Below, one piece after another: positions 47,930 through 58,924 of a DNA stretch of 64,000 bases. Each line of letters begins with the position of its first letter. Within the stretch, counting starts at the first letter, position 1. The translations under genes and the position numbers were made by a program. The stretch comes from Vitis vinifera (taxonomy: Eukaryota; Streptophyta; Magnoliopsida; Vitales; Vitaceae): NCBI RefSeq assembly GCF_030704535.1, contig NC_081822.1, positions 7,420,501 through 7,484,500 of the forward strand. Reading direction: 5' to 3'. A model generated the notes under the pieces. It ran no database searches. It saw nothing but the letters and a program-made list of their open reading frames with translations, and was not told the DNA's origin.

Positions 47930-48720
47930 GATAACTACAATTAAGTTGTATTTACAAAAGACTTAATTACGGTTAAGTTTATTGTCACAATTTTCACTTG
48001 AACTTAATTATGGTTAGGTTGCATTTATAAAGAACTAAACTAAGGATTAATTCATAGTTATAAACTTAACTATGATTGAATTGTATTAACAAATAACTTA
48101 ACTAAGGTTAAGTTTATAGTCATAATTTTTATTTGAACTTAATTATAGTTGAGTGACAATAACAATAAACTTAACCAGGGTTAAATTTGTAGTCATAATA
48201 TTCACTTGAACTTAACTATGGTTAAATTGCATTAACAAAGAACTTAACTAAGGTTAAGTTCTTAATCACAATTTTTACCTAAACTTAACTATGGTTAAGT
48301 TACATTAAGTGAGTACTTACACTCCAATTAAGTTGTCAATAAAAATGTTTATGTAACCATTAACTTATGATTGATTTTTATTTAGAAAGAGCTTTCACTT
48401 TAATTGGATAAGTTTTATTTGCAAAGAACTATTAGGTAAGTTCTCTAAAATTAGAATTTTTACCAATATGGTTAAATTGTCAATTAAAAATCTTTGCTTG
48501 TATTTCATTGTGATAATTTTACTTGTATTAAATTGTGAATTAAAAATCTTTACTTTGACCTCCTTATGATTTCATTTTCCAAAAATTGCATAGTTAAGTT
48601 CTCTTCCCAAAATCAAGATGTTCACCTAAACCTAACTATAGTTAAATTTTGAGGTCTAAAATTTCACCTGAACTTACCTATACTTAAGATTTTTTTATAA
48701 AGAATTATTTAATTAAGTTT
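47930..48720. repeat. ~75-bp palindrome array of MULE-C
   Basis: Units of about 72-77 bp alternate near-palindromes of the form AACTTAACTATGGTTAAGTT and AACTTAACTAAGGTTAAGTT, separated by short A/T-rich spacers such as TGCATTAACAAAG. Unit length and two-palindrome design match the array of MULE-A, although spacer sequences have diverged. Confidence 0.85.
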
Positions 48721-48984
48721 TGTAAATCAAACTATTCACATAGCTTTTGGTTACGTATCTCCTAACGACATATAAAGTGTTAATAAAAAAATGTATAATA
48801 TTATAATCAAAATGTTCACTTTGGTTCAAAATAAGCTTAGAACATAATAAACTACATTAAAAAAATTATAACTTTGAGCACCAAGTCAAATTCATCCAAA
48901 CTAACAGTCAATCCTCAACAACGTATAAACCTATGACATAGTCAAATTCAAACCCACTATATAGGCAAATTTCTAAAGTAGAAT

Positions 48985-51700
48985 AATGTAGTTGTCATTC
49001 TCTCTCAAAACCAATCGATATGGGCACCAGTTTGTGAGCTGAATGCATGATTTTGCATTAAGTACTCCACATATTTTATTAAGAATATTCCATAATCACC
49101 GTTGCATGAAACCCTAATAATCAAATTTAATATAAGACATAAAAGTAAAATGATAAGATGAATGTTTAGATATTTGTTTACTTACTCATATTCTTGTTGA
49201 GGAATATCATGCAACCGTTCAATGTCCCACTATTGGTCACCCTTAGGATCACCATTCTCCCCATAATATGCTACGACGTGCAATATATGTTGTAACAATC
49301 TAGCTAAAAGTGTGATGACACCCTTCAATCAATTATCATTATTAATGTCTATCAATGAGTCATACATGAATATTTTCCTTTAATGTGAACTACTCCTAAC
49401 ATCCAATGCATACTTTGAACATTAATAATGATGTAGACAATGTCCACCTTAGACCATTTTGTGGAAGGAACTTGGTGAAGCTTATTAGCATAGTCAACAA
49501 GAACATCATTGACTTGCATTTAGAGTTAATTCTATTTTTTTGGCATGTTTCTTCCATCTTGCTTTAACATTTTGCTATATATAAAAAGGTTTAAAAATAA
49601 TAAAAATAGCATAATTTATCTAATAATATGAAGATCAATAATAATAAGAAATTATACATACCCAACACATGGTGTTTGTGGTTGTAAAATTTTGAGAAAA
49701 TGCATATGGTTTTTCTATTTCCTGCTTAGGGAAAAAGTAGAAAGCAATATCAATATGCTAGACAATATATACAAAAATACATTAGTTATACTATTTGATT
49801 CAAATGTCAATAATGATAAATAAAAGCAAAGACAATAAGAACATTTACAATGCATGTCTTTAAGTCATGCACCATGTTGAACTAGTAACTGAAACCATTT
49901 TTGGTTCACATGCAAGTAATCAATTTCAACCATAGACCTTATTATGTTGATATAACAAAAAACCATGGTCAAGGAAAAAACTTGCCAAAAACAAACTTTC
50001 ATAAGTTTCAATTAAAAATAAATTACCCTTGTAGAAGACTCAACCACTTATAAAAGGTTTTTCATGTTTCCTCGAAAATAGATTACAAAGGATTAAAGTC
50101 AGATGGTGTTTCTCCCTCATTTTTTATTTTTCTTATCTATGTATGGTCTATCAAAGGAGGTTGCAAAAAAATAGGACTTCTTTAACTTACGCCGAGGACA
50201 AATACTTTGAAAATATATAAATTGAAAAGTTACCCAAAAACTAAGGGTATTAAATAGTTTGACAATATCAACAACTGTATCAAGACTCACATCATCATCC
50301 TTTTCTATCCCTGTTATGTGTTTTTCTGTGACTACAATATTTGTTATATCTTTTTATTGGTTTTCACATCCATACGAGCGTGATTCTCATCTTCCTTATC
50401 TTCCATGACATTCTCAAACTTGTCATATTGTGAATCATAATTTATACTTATATCTTTTCCCTTTATACTAGATTTTGAAAATCTTGTATCATGTATAACA
50501 CATGGCTCATTTTGCCCTCTTGTGCTATATTTCCCTTTTGTTGCTTCTTACCTTGATATTTTAACACTCGATTCTCCAAGGTTTGTTGATGCCTAAAAAA
50601 TGTTATTTCACAACAAACCCTACCTTAAGATACTTTCTAAAAACTTCTAAACTATCAACAAGACTAACGCATTGCATGTTTATTAAATTTTTTCCTTCTT
50701 TCCCAAGTAAAACATGCTTGAGAAAGTACAATAAGGTTAACTTGACCACATTTTCATCTTTAATTCCCAAATTTGTTATTTTGGATACACTCCAATAGTC
50801 CCCAAATTTTTAAAAACATCAATTAACAAACCTTACCCTATTCAAACACCCTTGCATAACATCCTTAAAAATTCCAAAAATCTCTAAAATTTCATAAATT
50901 CTTTAAAAACTTATCCTTAATCATATGTCATTGCATGAGATCGTTACATATTTTATTCACTCCAAATACATAACTAACAACAATAGAAAACTAAAAAAAA
51001 ATTATAAATAAATAATTTATTATTTTGAATACACTTTGATAGTTCTCAAAATTTTAAAAGCATCAAGTAACAAACTTAACTCTACTCAAACATCATTGCA
51101 TAATCTTCCTAAAAATTAAAAAAAATCCCTAAAATTTCATAAATTTTGTGGAAACTTATCCCTAATCAAATTTCACTACATTGAATATAACTAATTCACT
51201 TTAAATACAAGAATGATAATAATATAAAAAACTAAAAAATATATTAATATACAATTTTATTATTTTCAACACACTTTAGTAGTTCCTGAATTTGTAAAAT
51301 CATCCATTAACAAACCTAACCTTACTCAAACATCATTACATAATATCCCTTAAAATTCTAAAAGCCCTAAAATTTCATAAATTCATTAAAAACTCATCCT
51401 TAATTATATATACTTGCATGAAATCGTTGGTAACCGTTAACTGCAATATTAATACGTAGTCATCGATTCTCCTGAGTTCCCAAAATTTTAAATTCTTCAA
51501 GTAACAAAGCTAACCCTACTCAAACATTATTGTATAACATCCCTATAAATTTTAAAAATTTATGAAATGTGAAGACTATCGGTAGATTTACTTTCTTCTT
51601 TCGTTGACAATTGAGATTTTTGCTTTCTCGCCACTATTTTAAACCTTTTTGGCTTATCAATCTTCAATTAACTTATTTTTTGTGAAGAAAAGAGAGGTTT
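48985..51700 (-). pseudogene. Ulp1-like protease remnant of MULE-C
   Basis: On the minus strand an upstream part reads VDIVYIIINVQSMHWMLGVV (near 49400-49480), with the catalytic His-Trp present, and a later part reads GDYGIFLIKYVEYLMQNH (near 49040-49110). The residue after GD is Tyr where the active-site Cys should be, so the protease would be dead. Additional stops interrupt the frame. A charged segment near 51570-51680 resembles the first exon of the MULE-A copy. Compared with MULE-A it keeps the His region that A has lost, while A keeps the Cys that C has lost. Confidence 0.7.
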
Positions 51701-52129
51701 AGGACTGAAAAAGGGATGAGATGTGAAAAGTTTTCTAGGGTTAAGAATGATAGATAAAAAAATTTCTAGGGTTTGGGAATGAAAGAGGGGATGAGAAGTG
51801 AGAAGTTTTCTAGGGTTTAGGAATGATAGACAAGAAAATTTCTAGGGTTTTCTAAGATTTGGAAATAAAAAATAAAAAAGATGAGAGGTAAGAAGTTTTC
51901 TAGGGTTTAAGAATGATAGATGTGACATTCTCTAAGGTTGGTGAAGAATGAGAAATTGGTTCTCAACATCTAAAAGAGAATGAAATAGTAGAAAAAAAGT
52001 GTTAGAAGGAGACAAAAAGAAAGGGCATTTTTGTCCTGATAGGGTCATTTTTTATGTTTTTTAAGGGATGGGTTAGATTTGCAAATATAGGTGTTATTTT
52101 AACCCTTTTAACCAATACCCCTTTTTTGT

Positions 52130-52810
52130 AATTAGAGAAATTTAATATAAAAAATGTAACCAAGCTACTAATATATTAAAATTATGGCTTAAGTAGGAAG
52201 AATATGATAAAGATTATAAAAAATATGACTAAAGTACCAAAAAAAAAACAAAAGTGACCAAACATATTAAAGTACAAAATTATGATTGAAGTATAAAACT
52301 GTTAACAAGACATGAAAATTATGTCTTAGGTAAAAATAATGTGATCAAGGTACAACAAATGTGACTAAGATATTAGGATACAAAATTTTTCAATCCAAGT
52401 ATTAAGACTCTAATCATTGTACCAAAATGTGCTTAATGTATGAAGAATGTAATAATGGTACCCAAAAATTTGTTTAAGGTACAAAATATATCATCATGGC
52501 GCCAAAAATATGCTTGAAGTATGAAAAATGTGACTAAAATACAAAAATAATACTAAGATATAAAAAATATAATCAATGTACTACCATATGAAAATTGTGA
52601 CATAAATATTGAAACATGATCAAAATACAAAAAATATAATCAATGTACTACCATATGAAAATTGTGACATAAATATAAAAACGTGATCAAAATACCAAAA
52701 ATATGATCAAGTATTATGATTAAAGACAAATTTTAATTAGAATAAAAAAATGTGAAAAAAAAATTGATTAAGATATAAAAAATATAACTCAAATATGAGA
52801 GGAAGAAAGA
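52130..52810. repeat. Diverged AT-rich repeat flanking MULE-C
   Basis: Degenerate units built on AAAATATGATCAAAGTA-type sequence. One near-perfect 62-bp-period duplication starts at 52566 and 52628 (both AATATAATCAATGTACTACC). AAAGATTATAAAAAATAT also occurs left of MULE-C near 47265, which suggests the transposon landed inside this repeat. Confidence 0.65.
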
Positions 52811-52860
52811 TGTGTATACAATAAATAAATGAAAATAATAGTATGTTAAATGATAAATTT

Positions 52861-54276
52861 ATTGTATAAAATAAATAAACAAAGAACATCACATCAAAAG
52901 AATGAAGTCTTCAATTTCTCATATCTTCTTCGCATCACAAAAATAAAATTCATTTTTGGTGTCCCACGTATAAAATAAATAAAAAATAAAAAATAAAAAA
53001 TGGTAAGTGTAATGTAATTCAAACTCATAATTCGCCTACCTAAGTTTAAATAATAATAAAAAGGAGGCCACCCTGTGTGGATAGCTAATTTGAATACTAG
53101 GAAGTGACCAGATGCTAGAATCAAATTTGCTTGGCCAAATGGGCTACTTTGCCCTCCAATTGTGGAATTAGAATGGAGCAAGCAGGAAACTTTTATACGT
53201 AAAACATGCCTAGAGTGAAGCAAAACCCAATAATGCTGGACGAGTATATTTGCTATATTTTGTTCTTAACGGAATTAACCAATTCAAAAACCCTTCATTT
53301 TCACAGCAAGCATACAATAGAAGGTTGAAGAATATTCAATTGCAAATCTAACATATAATGCTAGGATCTTTTTTTTTTTTAATTTCTAACAGATTGTCCA
53401 TATAATTTACACAGATAGGAGAATAAAAAGTTTTGAGTTTATGTCATAAATTCTGTAAGTGCAAAATCCTCTTTCTCACATGCAAAGCTTCCTTGAAGCT
53501 TAAACTTCAGGATAGAAAGTGATGACTGATGACCTTCATTTGCAAAGTTTTGTATTGTTTTTTTCATACCATAGCGAAGACTTCGTGTAAGAATATAAGG
53601 AGGGTCCTCACTCTTCTCTCCGGAGTAGTCCGGACTAACTCTCTCAGGTGGTCCACACAATGTTGGGCCTCACCAACTAATTCTGTAGTTACAGAAATAT
53701 TCTCTGTTTTCTGTTATTCCCTGTCTCCTTGTCTTCCCCTTAGAATTTTCAGGTGTACAGGTGCCTTAGGTTGGTGTTCTATGGTGATTTTCTTCTTATG
53801 TGCATGATCTGCTCCACCTTCACAGGTGAGGAGCTGTTTTATTATCAATGATTCAATAGAACTTTGTGATCTTTCAAGTCTTCAAAATTCAAAGAGAGAG
53901 CATGGAATGGGCATGGATCTCTTTTTTCCTATGTGGGAGATATTAAAAGGACAATTAAATTCCAATTCTCAATGCTCTAGAGTCTAGATAACTTTGCTAT
54001 TTGCAGTAATGTCCCATTGATAAACCATAATTTTATTCAAAAGAGTGGAAAAATATTTAGTGAGCTTTTATATATTGATCCTTCCATCACTACAAGTTCC
54101 ATAACATGGTTGGAATGACCAACCTCTTCGAACTCTCCATGGGGACTCAAACCTTAGGAGGAATTGAACCCAAGCTTGTGCATCTCTATCACACTTCCTA
54201 GCATTCACCCTAACCAAGTGTGTTGCTTGATAGGTCTACCCTTGACCTTGTTGATACCTTCAACTTATATGCAGTC
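52861..54276. other. Intergenic stretch
   Basis: No supported gene. A plus-strand 92-codon frame at 53529-53807 lacks a domain. The rest is of mixed composition with some T-tracts. A simple unannotated transposon remnant is possible. Confidence 0.5.
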
Positions 54277-54563
54277 TTTTTGTAAGGATTATTTGATTAA
54301 AAAAAAGGATGAAACAATCCCAGTTTTAGAAATCTAACCTTCCACATATTTTACCCTAAAACGACCCATGTTGACAAAAAAATACCCACCACATTTTCTT
54401 GTAAAAATAACCTTTTCTTTCAAAACTTACATGGAAATAATAAAAATGTTTAAGGGCATTTATGTAAAATAATGGGTTACTTCTCAAGCTCAAACATGAG
54501 AGAGGTTACTACTACAAAGTTGGGATTATTTCATCCCTTGTAATCAATCAATCCTTTTTGTAA
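54277..54563. mobile_element. 269-bp MULE-type MITE with perfect 9-bp duplication
   Basis: The element body is 54286-54554. Its termini GGATTATTTGATTAAAAAAA and (reverse of the right end) GGATTGATTGATTACAAGGG begin TIRs of about 100 bp sharing GATGAAA-AATCCCA and AACCT. The identical 9-mer TTTTTGTAA flanks it at 54277-54285 and 54555-54563. The TIR also contains the AAACGACCC...GACAAAAAAATACCC block found in MULE-A, so it is plausibly a deletion derivative or relative mobilised by that family. It is non-coding. Confidence 0.93.
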
Positions 54564-55839
54564 TAATGAAAATACATTTCAAATTATACCAACTAATTTT
54601 CAGAAGAGACACAAATCAGAATATTTTATCCAACAGTAAGAGTGAAGGATTCGTTATCAGAGGTCTACAAATTTTCATGATAATCAATATGAACTAGCAT
54701 AGTAGTATATAGCATTTAAATAGGCATCACTAGTTGACAATGTCAAGATTATGTACAAAAGAAGCGGTAACACCCTCACGTCATAAAAACTCTTTGTAAA
54801 CTATGAATAAAACACTCTTTTTCATTGATGGTAATAAGTCCAAGAGTATTCTATGGTGATCCATTTCAATATTTGTCATCTTACAACTACTCACAATGTT
54901 TAATAAGAGCCTCCTACTCTAGTGGTTGAGACATGCCACTCAATCATATTTAATAGTATAACATGCGACTCCTAAGTATAAAGTATGTTATTCAATTCAT
55001 ACCTATATGCTGCAAATCTATACTTTAGGTAACAACAAGATGATCATATCTTATTTAAATCAATCATTACCATTTACATGATTTCTATACAATAAAACCT
55101 ATTGACAAAACATGCTACTAATAATCATACTCATAATTTGTATGGAATAATAACACTTTTTTCAGAAATAATATGCCTTATTGGCTTTATAGGGTATGCA
55201 TTTCTATCAGAAGTGTCACCAGGAAAACTAATCAGAAAAGTTCAGACAAGGAAAGAAAATACCATAGTGCTAATTTTGGTTAAGCTGGAAGAAAACCAGA
55301 ATCCACCTCTACCCTGTAAGCTACCAGAAAGGAAAAAGGAAGAATGGAGGAGCCCACCAGGAATGATCTCCATTTCTATAGAGCTAAATCTCTTTGGTAT
55401 CTATCACTGTTCAATAAATAAGCAAGAAAACTCTTAAAGAAAGAACTTCAGGGACTAGCTAAAATGATCTCTTGAATGCAATTTGCTTGAAGAAAAATTT
55501 ACTTAGCAATAAGAACAAAGAACCACTGCACAAGTTTTGCATCATAGAAAAGGACTTAAAATTGAAGCCAATAGCATAATCATTGGCTTTCTTGCAGAAT
55601 GCTAAATATATGTATATATAAGTATGATGTCCAGCTCTAACAACCAATGGTTAAGCCCCAGCGCTTTTATAACACAATAATGGCAGAGATGCAAAAACAC
55701 TCGAGTTTTTACAAAATTTGGCTGCAAGAAATTGGAGTAACAGAACAATAAGGAATGCAGTTAGTGTTGGAAAACAAAAACAGTCATATCTAGGAATTAC
55801 AAGTTGAAGACCAGAGTGGTTATTTTTGCAGGAAAACAG
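54564..55839. other. Intergenic stretch
   Basis: No supported gene. A 111-codon plus-strand frame at 55102-55437 has no domain, no splice context and no family resemblance. Confidence 0.5.
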
Positions 55840-57850
55840 AGAGAATTTAGTTTAAATTTGAAGTACCTGAAGACGAACACAGGCCTGCCATGCCCATTGA
55901 TGTTCTCAAGAATTTCTGAATGATCTACAACCTACAACTTTGGGCGGTTCATATATTAGCCACCCTTTCTCAGGAACTTTGGTCTTAGTGTAAGCCAGGG
56001 TGCACAGGGTTGAACACGACTTTGAAAAGACACAAAAGCCTCTTAACCGACTGGAAATCTACCACAACTCCATATGCCTACAGTATGCTCATTTCACTTG
56101 GATAGTTTTTAAAGAAATATACTCCAAGCCACCATCGGTAGATTAACCTGATAGCATGTTAGTCAGCCTGAAACCAAGGAGAAATGAAACCACCAAAAAA
56201 TAATTGTATTCCACAGCTGGTGGTGGCACCACAGAACTTGCTCCTACATTCCATTGCAGTCCGTTGGGACCTCCAAATCTCACCACAACAACATTACAGT
56301 TTTCGAATTTTATTTTACTAAGTTGCAGGACAACTTGTGGCTAAGTTACTTAAATGCAACATGAATTCATAATGACTCCACTAATAGACTCCAATTCAAA
56401 GAGTACAGGCTCTGTGTTTTGAGATATTATCATATAAGTTTGATTAACACTTCCGCCCTAATTGCTCCTCAAACGACCTTACTCTGCCCATGGAAGCTTA
56501 AACAATCAGTAAGCCTTTACATTAATCAAAACTAGAAACCAGAACACAAAAGAAAATTCAGAATGTTTCTCAATAACACGATATTCATAAAGCAAACTGC
56601 ACAAGAAAGCCATTGTAAGAGCACACAAAAAGGAATCAGTAAACTAAATTCTGAGTATTTCACAATAGCATAAAATCCATAGGGCTAACCACATATTAAA
56701 GGGTTGGAGGAGGAAATTCATCTCTGGCTACCAGAACCACCTGAGCAGGAGGTTCTGGCAACATTACCATCGGAAGTTTCTCCTTTTCTGACCCAGACAA
56801 GGCCAGCGCCAGTTGCCTTGTGGCTGCGCCACCTTCCAGAAACTCCCGGCTTCCGCCGATAACCATCATTCATGTGAGGGGATGTTGATCTATGGCTGCC
56901 TCCCACTTTTCCAGGATCCACTGAGAGCTTCTCCATTCTCCGTTGAATCCCGTCAATCTGATTCACCCTACCCGGAAATTTGTCCTCATTTCCATTTTTT
57001 GACACTGGCTGTACAGTACCTCCTGCCAGCTCCTCCTCTGCCCTAGACTTTGTCTTTCTATTCTTCTTCTTTTTCTTCTTCAGTCCAGCAGTCGTTTGCT
57101 CATCATCCTTAATCTCCTCTCCAACAACAACCATGGCCTCCATCTCCGACTTCTGACAATAATCCTCGACCGTCCGGCCATCTTTCTTGACTTTCAACGA
57201 TTCCGGCTTCTGACAACCGACCTCCGCCTGCTCCGGATTCTGAGACTCCACCTGGTCGGTCCAGCGATCTGCCTTGACCTTCGCCGCCCTCGGCTTCTGA
57301 CGCCTCAGCCCGTCCCTCTGGCGATCCCCGTTGACCTCCGACCATTTCGGCTTCTGAGAGCACTCGTCGGTCGTCCGGCGATGTTTGTCCCCATTTGGGC
57401 GGAACTTACGCCGACCTTTAAATTTAGGGCGAGTATCATTTTGAGTAGGGTCGTTGTCTTCCGTAGGGCTGTGGGATTCCCGGTCTTGCTTTCGTCCTTT
57501 CTCTTCCTCTTCCTGTATTCGCTGTTGTTCTTTGATCCAGCGTTGTTGCAGTTGAAGGATGGAGACATAGTTGGAAGGAAGCGAGGGATACTTGCTCCTG
57601 GCATCCTCCATGGCAGCAATTTCCCCAATGGCTTCACACAGAAGATGTGAAGCTACGCTGTCAATCAAACCATCACACAATCTCGCACGCTGAGGAGCGT
57701 GTTGTGGGGAGGGAGGGGAAGGGTAATGCTTTTTCCCGTTCTTTATCAAATGATTCAATTATTCAAATCAAATGGCATCAAAATGGTGAACAATAACGGG
57801 ACTGCCATTCTGATTCTCAAATTAGTCTCTGTGGAGTCAACAGACTTCGG
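55840..57850. repeat. Segmental duplication, right copy
   Basis: Same-orientation match to 42890-45500, shorter by about 0.6 kb because of deletions or insertions in the non-coding part. It contains the second paralogue of the uncharacterised gene but not the neighbouring PPR gene. Confidence 0.85.
56718..57611 (-). CDS. Uncharacterised plant protein, charged, paralogue 2
   Basis: A 297-residue single-exon protein, longer than its paralogue at 44.6 kb. YPSLPSNYVSILQLQQRW (residues 8-25) opens a charged helix rich in Glu, Gln and Lys. The middle has several diverged repeats of about 20 residues marked by QKP or QNPE (for example SQKPKWSEV, QNPEQAEVGCQKPESLKV). A KKKKKKNRK cluster (near residue 190) is a possible nuclear localisation signal. 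AEEELAGGTVQPVS and the C-terminal KATGAGLVWVRKG are shared with the paralogue. I chose the ATG at 57609-57611 because it aligns with the other copy; an in-frame ATG 49 codons upstream is probably in the 5' UTR. No enzymatic motif is visible. Confidence 0.8.
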   Translation of the reverse strand: MEDARSKYPSLPSNYVSILQLQQRWIKEQQRIQEEEEKGRKQDRESHSPTEDNDPTQNDTRPKFKGRRKFRPNGDKHRRTTDECSQKPKWSEVNGDRQRDGLRRQKPRAAKVKADRWTDQVESQNPEQAEVGCQKPESLKVKKDGRTVEDYCQKSEMEAMVVVGEEIKDDEQTTAGLKKKKKKNRKTKSRAEEELAGGTVQPVSKNGNEDKFPGRVNQIDGIQRRMEKLSVDPGKVGGSHRSTSPHMNDGYRRKPGVSGRWRSHKATGAGLVWVRKGETSDGNVARTSCSGGSGSQR

Positions 57851-58924
57851 TACCTTTCCCAGCTCCCAAGTACCGACCCTATTTGACATGTGAAGGACAC
57901 AAGTGAAAGACTTCCTCCTCAAGCAACTAGCCTCCCACTCTTTGGATGTTTTGGTAGGGCCGGCCTCGCACATTTAATTTTCTCAATTTTAAGTTCGGGA
58001 GAGTTGTGATGAAAACTTCTCACACCTTCCAAGACCTTCTAATTGTGTCCATAGATAATAAACTTAAGAAATTAATAACCTATTTATCACAACCTCATGT
58101 TCTTCATTGTGAAGATTTGGTATCAAAGTTGTTTGACTTGGTTGTATGGCGACTGCTACTTCATCGAGCACCAATGGAGTATCTCTATTGGCAACTCCCT
58201 CATCCATGATCTCTACTTCGCTTCCTTCCTATCATTGAAGTTCACAATGAATGATTATATTTCATGACACTCAAAAGTTCTTCCCATTGTCCAAGCCCTT
58301 TATTTTAAAAGCTATTTGGTAGAAACAATAATTTCTCCTACTTTTCTTACATGGTCAATGATAAAAATTCTTTGAATGTCAGTCCAAATTTTGTAATATA
58401 AACTAAAACGTATCACCGAATCAACTCATCATGTGTTGACTTCTTTCCCCTAAGTCAATGTTTAATCATATTGCTTTGTGTAAAATTATTGTTGATGTGT
58501 TTGTTCTTCACCAACTCCAATTATTGAGTACATCTTTAGAATACTACTTTGTAAACAATTGGGGAGCATATCACTGATGATTGGTTGTTGATGTATATAT
58601 CTAGATTGGTTTAGCTCACAAATTTAATATTGTAGTCATCAATCTTCAATCGCTCCATTCCTTCTTCAAAATTAGGTATGAGTATGTTTCAAACATTTAT
58701 GTGCCCTCTACTAACCTAGTAGACTAACAAGGCCATACAAAAACCATTACCAATATTCTCAAGAGGTCATTTTTTAAATTTATGGACTAGGTGGACGTAT
58801 CTCAAGATTCTCAACCCTGCTGAAGTGCCATATAAATAAAATAAAATATAGATGATTTTAAAAATACATGGATGTTGACTCCGTGACGAGTCAACACAGT
58901 CGTGCTAGGAGGTAAGTTTCTTCA
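57851..58924. other. Intergenic stretch
   Basis: Upstream of the minus-strand paralogue; its promoter should lie at about 57.62-58.0 kb. No further gene is visible; frames are short and unconserved in character. Confidence 0.5.

Larger units (their letters stand above)
47375..52120. mobile_element. MULE-C: Ulp1-carrying relative of MULE-A
   Basis: The left end (GGTTATTTGGTTAAAATAAC, then CAAATTTGTAAAACTAACTC-like sequence) and the right end read backwards (GGTTAAAAGGGTTAAAATAA, then GCAAATCTAACCC and GGACAAAAATGCCC) form diverged inverted repeats of about 100 bp that also resemble those of MULE-A. Inside, from the left, are a palindrome repeat array (47.93-48.72 kb) and a Ulp1-like gene remnant on the minus strand. 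In the sense of MULE-A this is TIR, Ulp1, array, TIR, with no transposase seen. No clear target duplication remains. Ends are approximate to within about 20 bases. Confidence 0.8.

Noticed and set aside
51000-51560. Possible tandem repeat in MULE-C
   Set aside because: Repeated phrases such as CCCTAAAATTTCATAAATT occur three or four times at 200-bp spacing, but divergence is high and I could not define a unit, so I left it within the element.
55102-55437. Plus-strand 111-codon frame
   Set aside because: No recognised domain or gene structure; likely chance.
57096-57650. Plus-strand 184-codon frame
   Set aside because: Antisense shadow of the uncharacterised minus-strand gene at 56718-57611.
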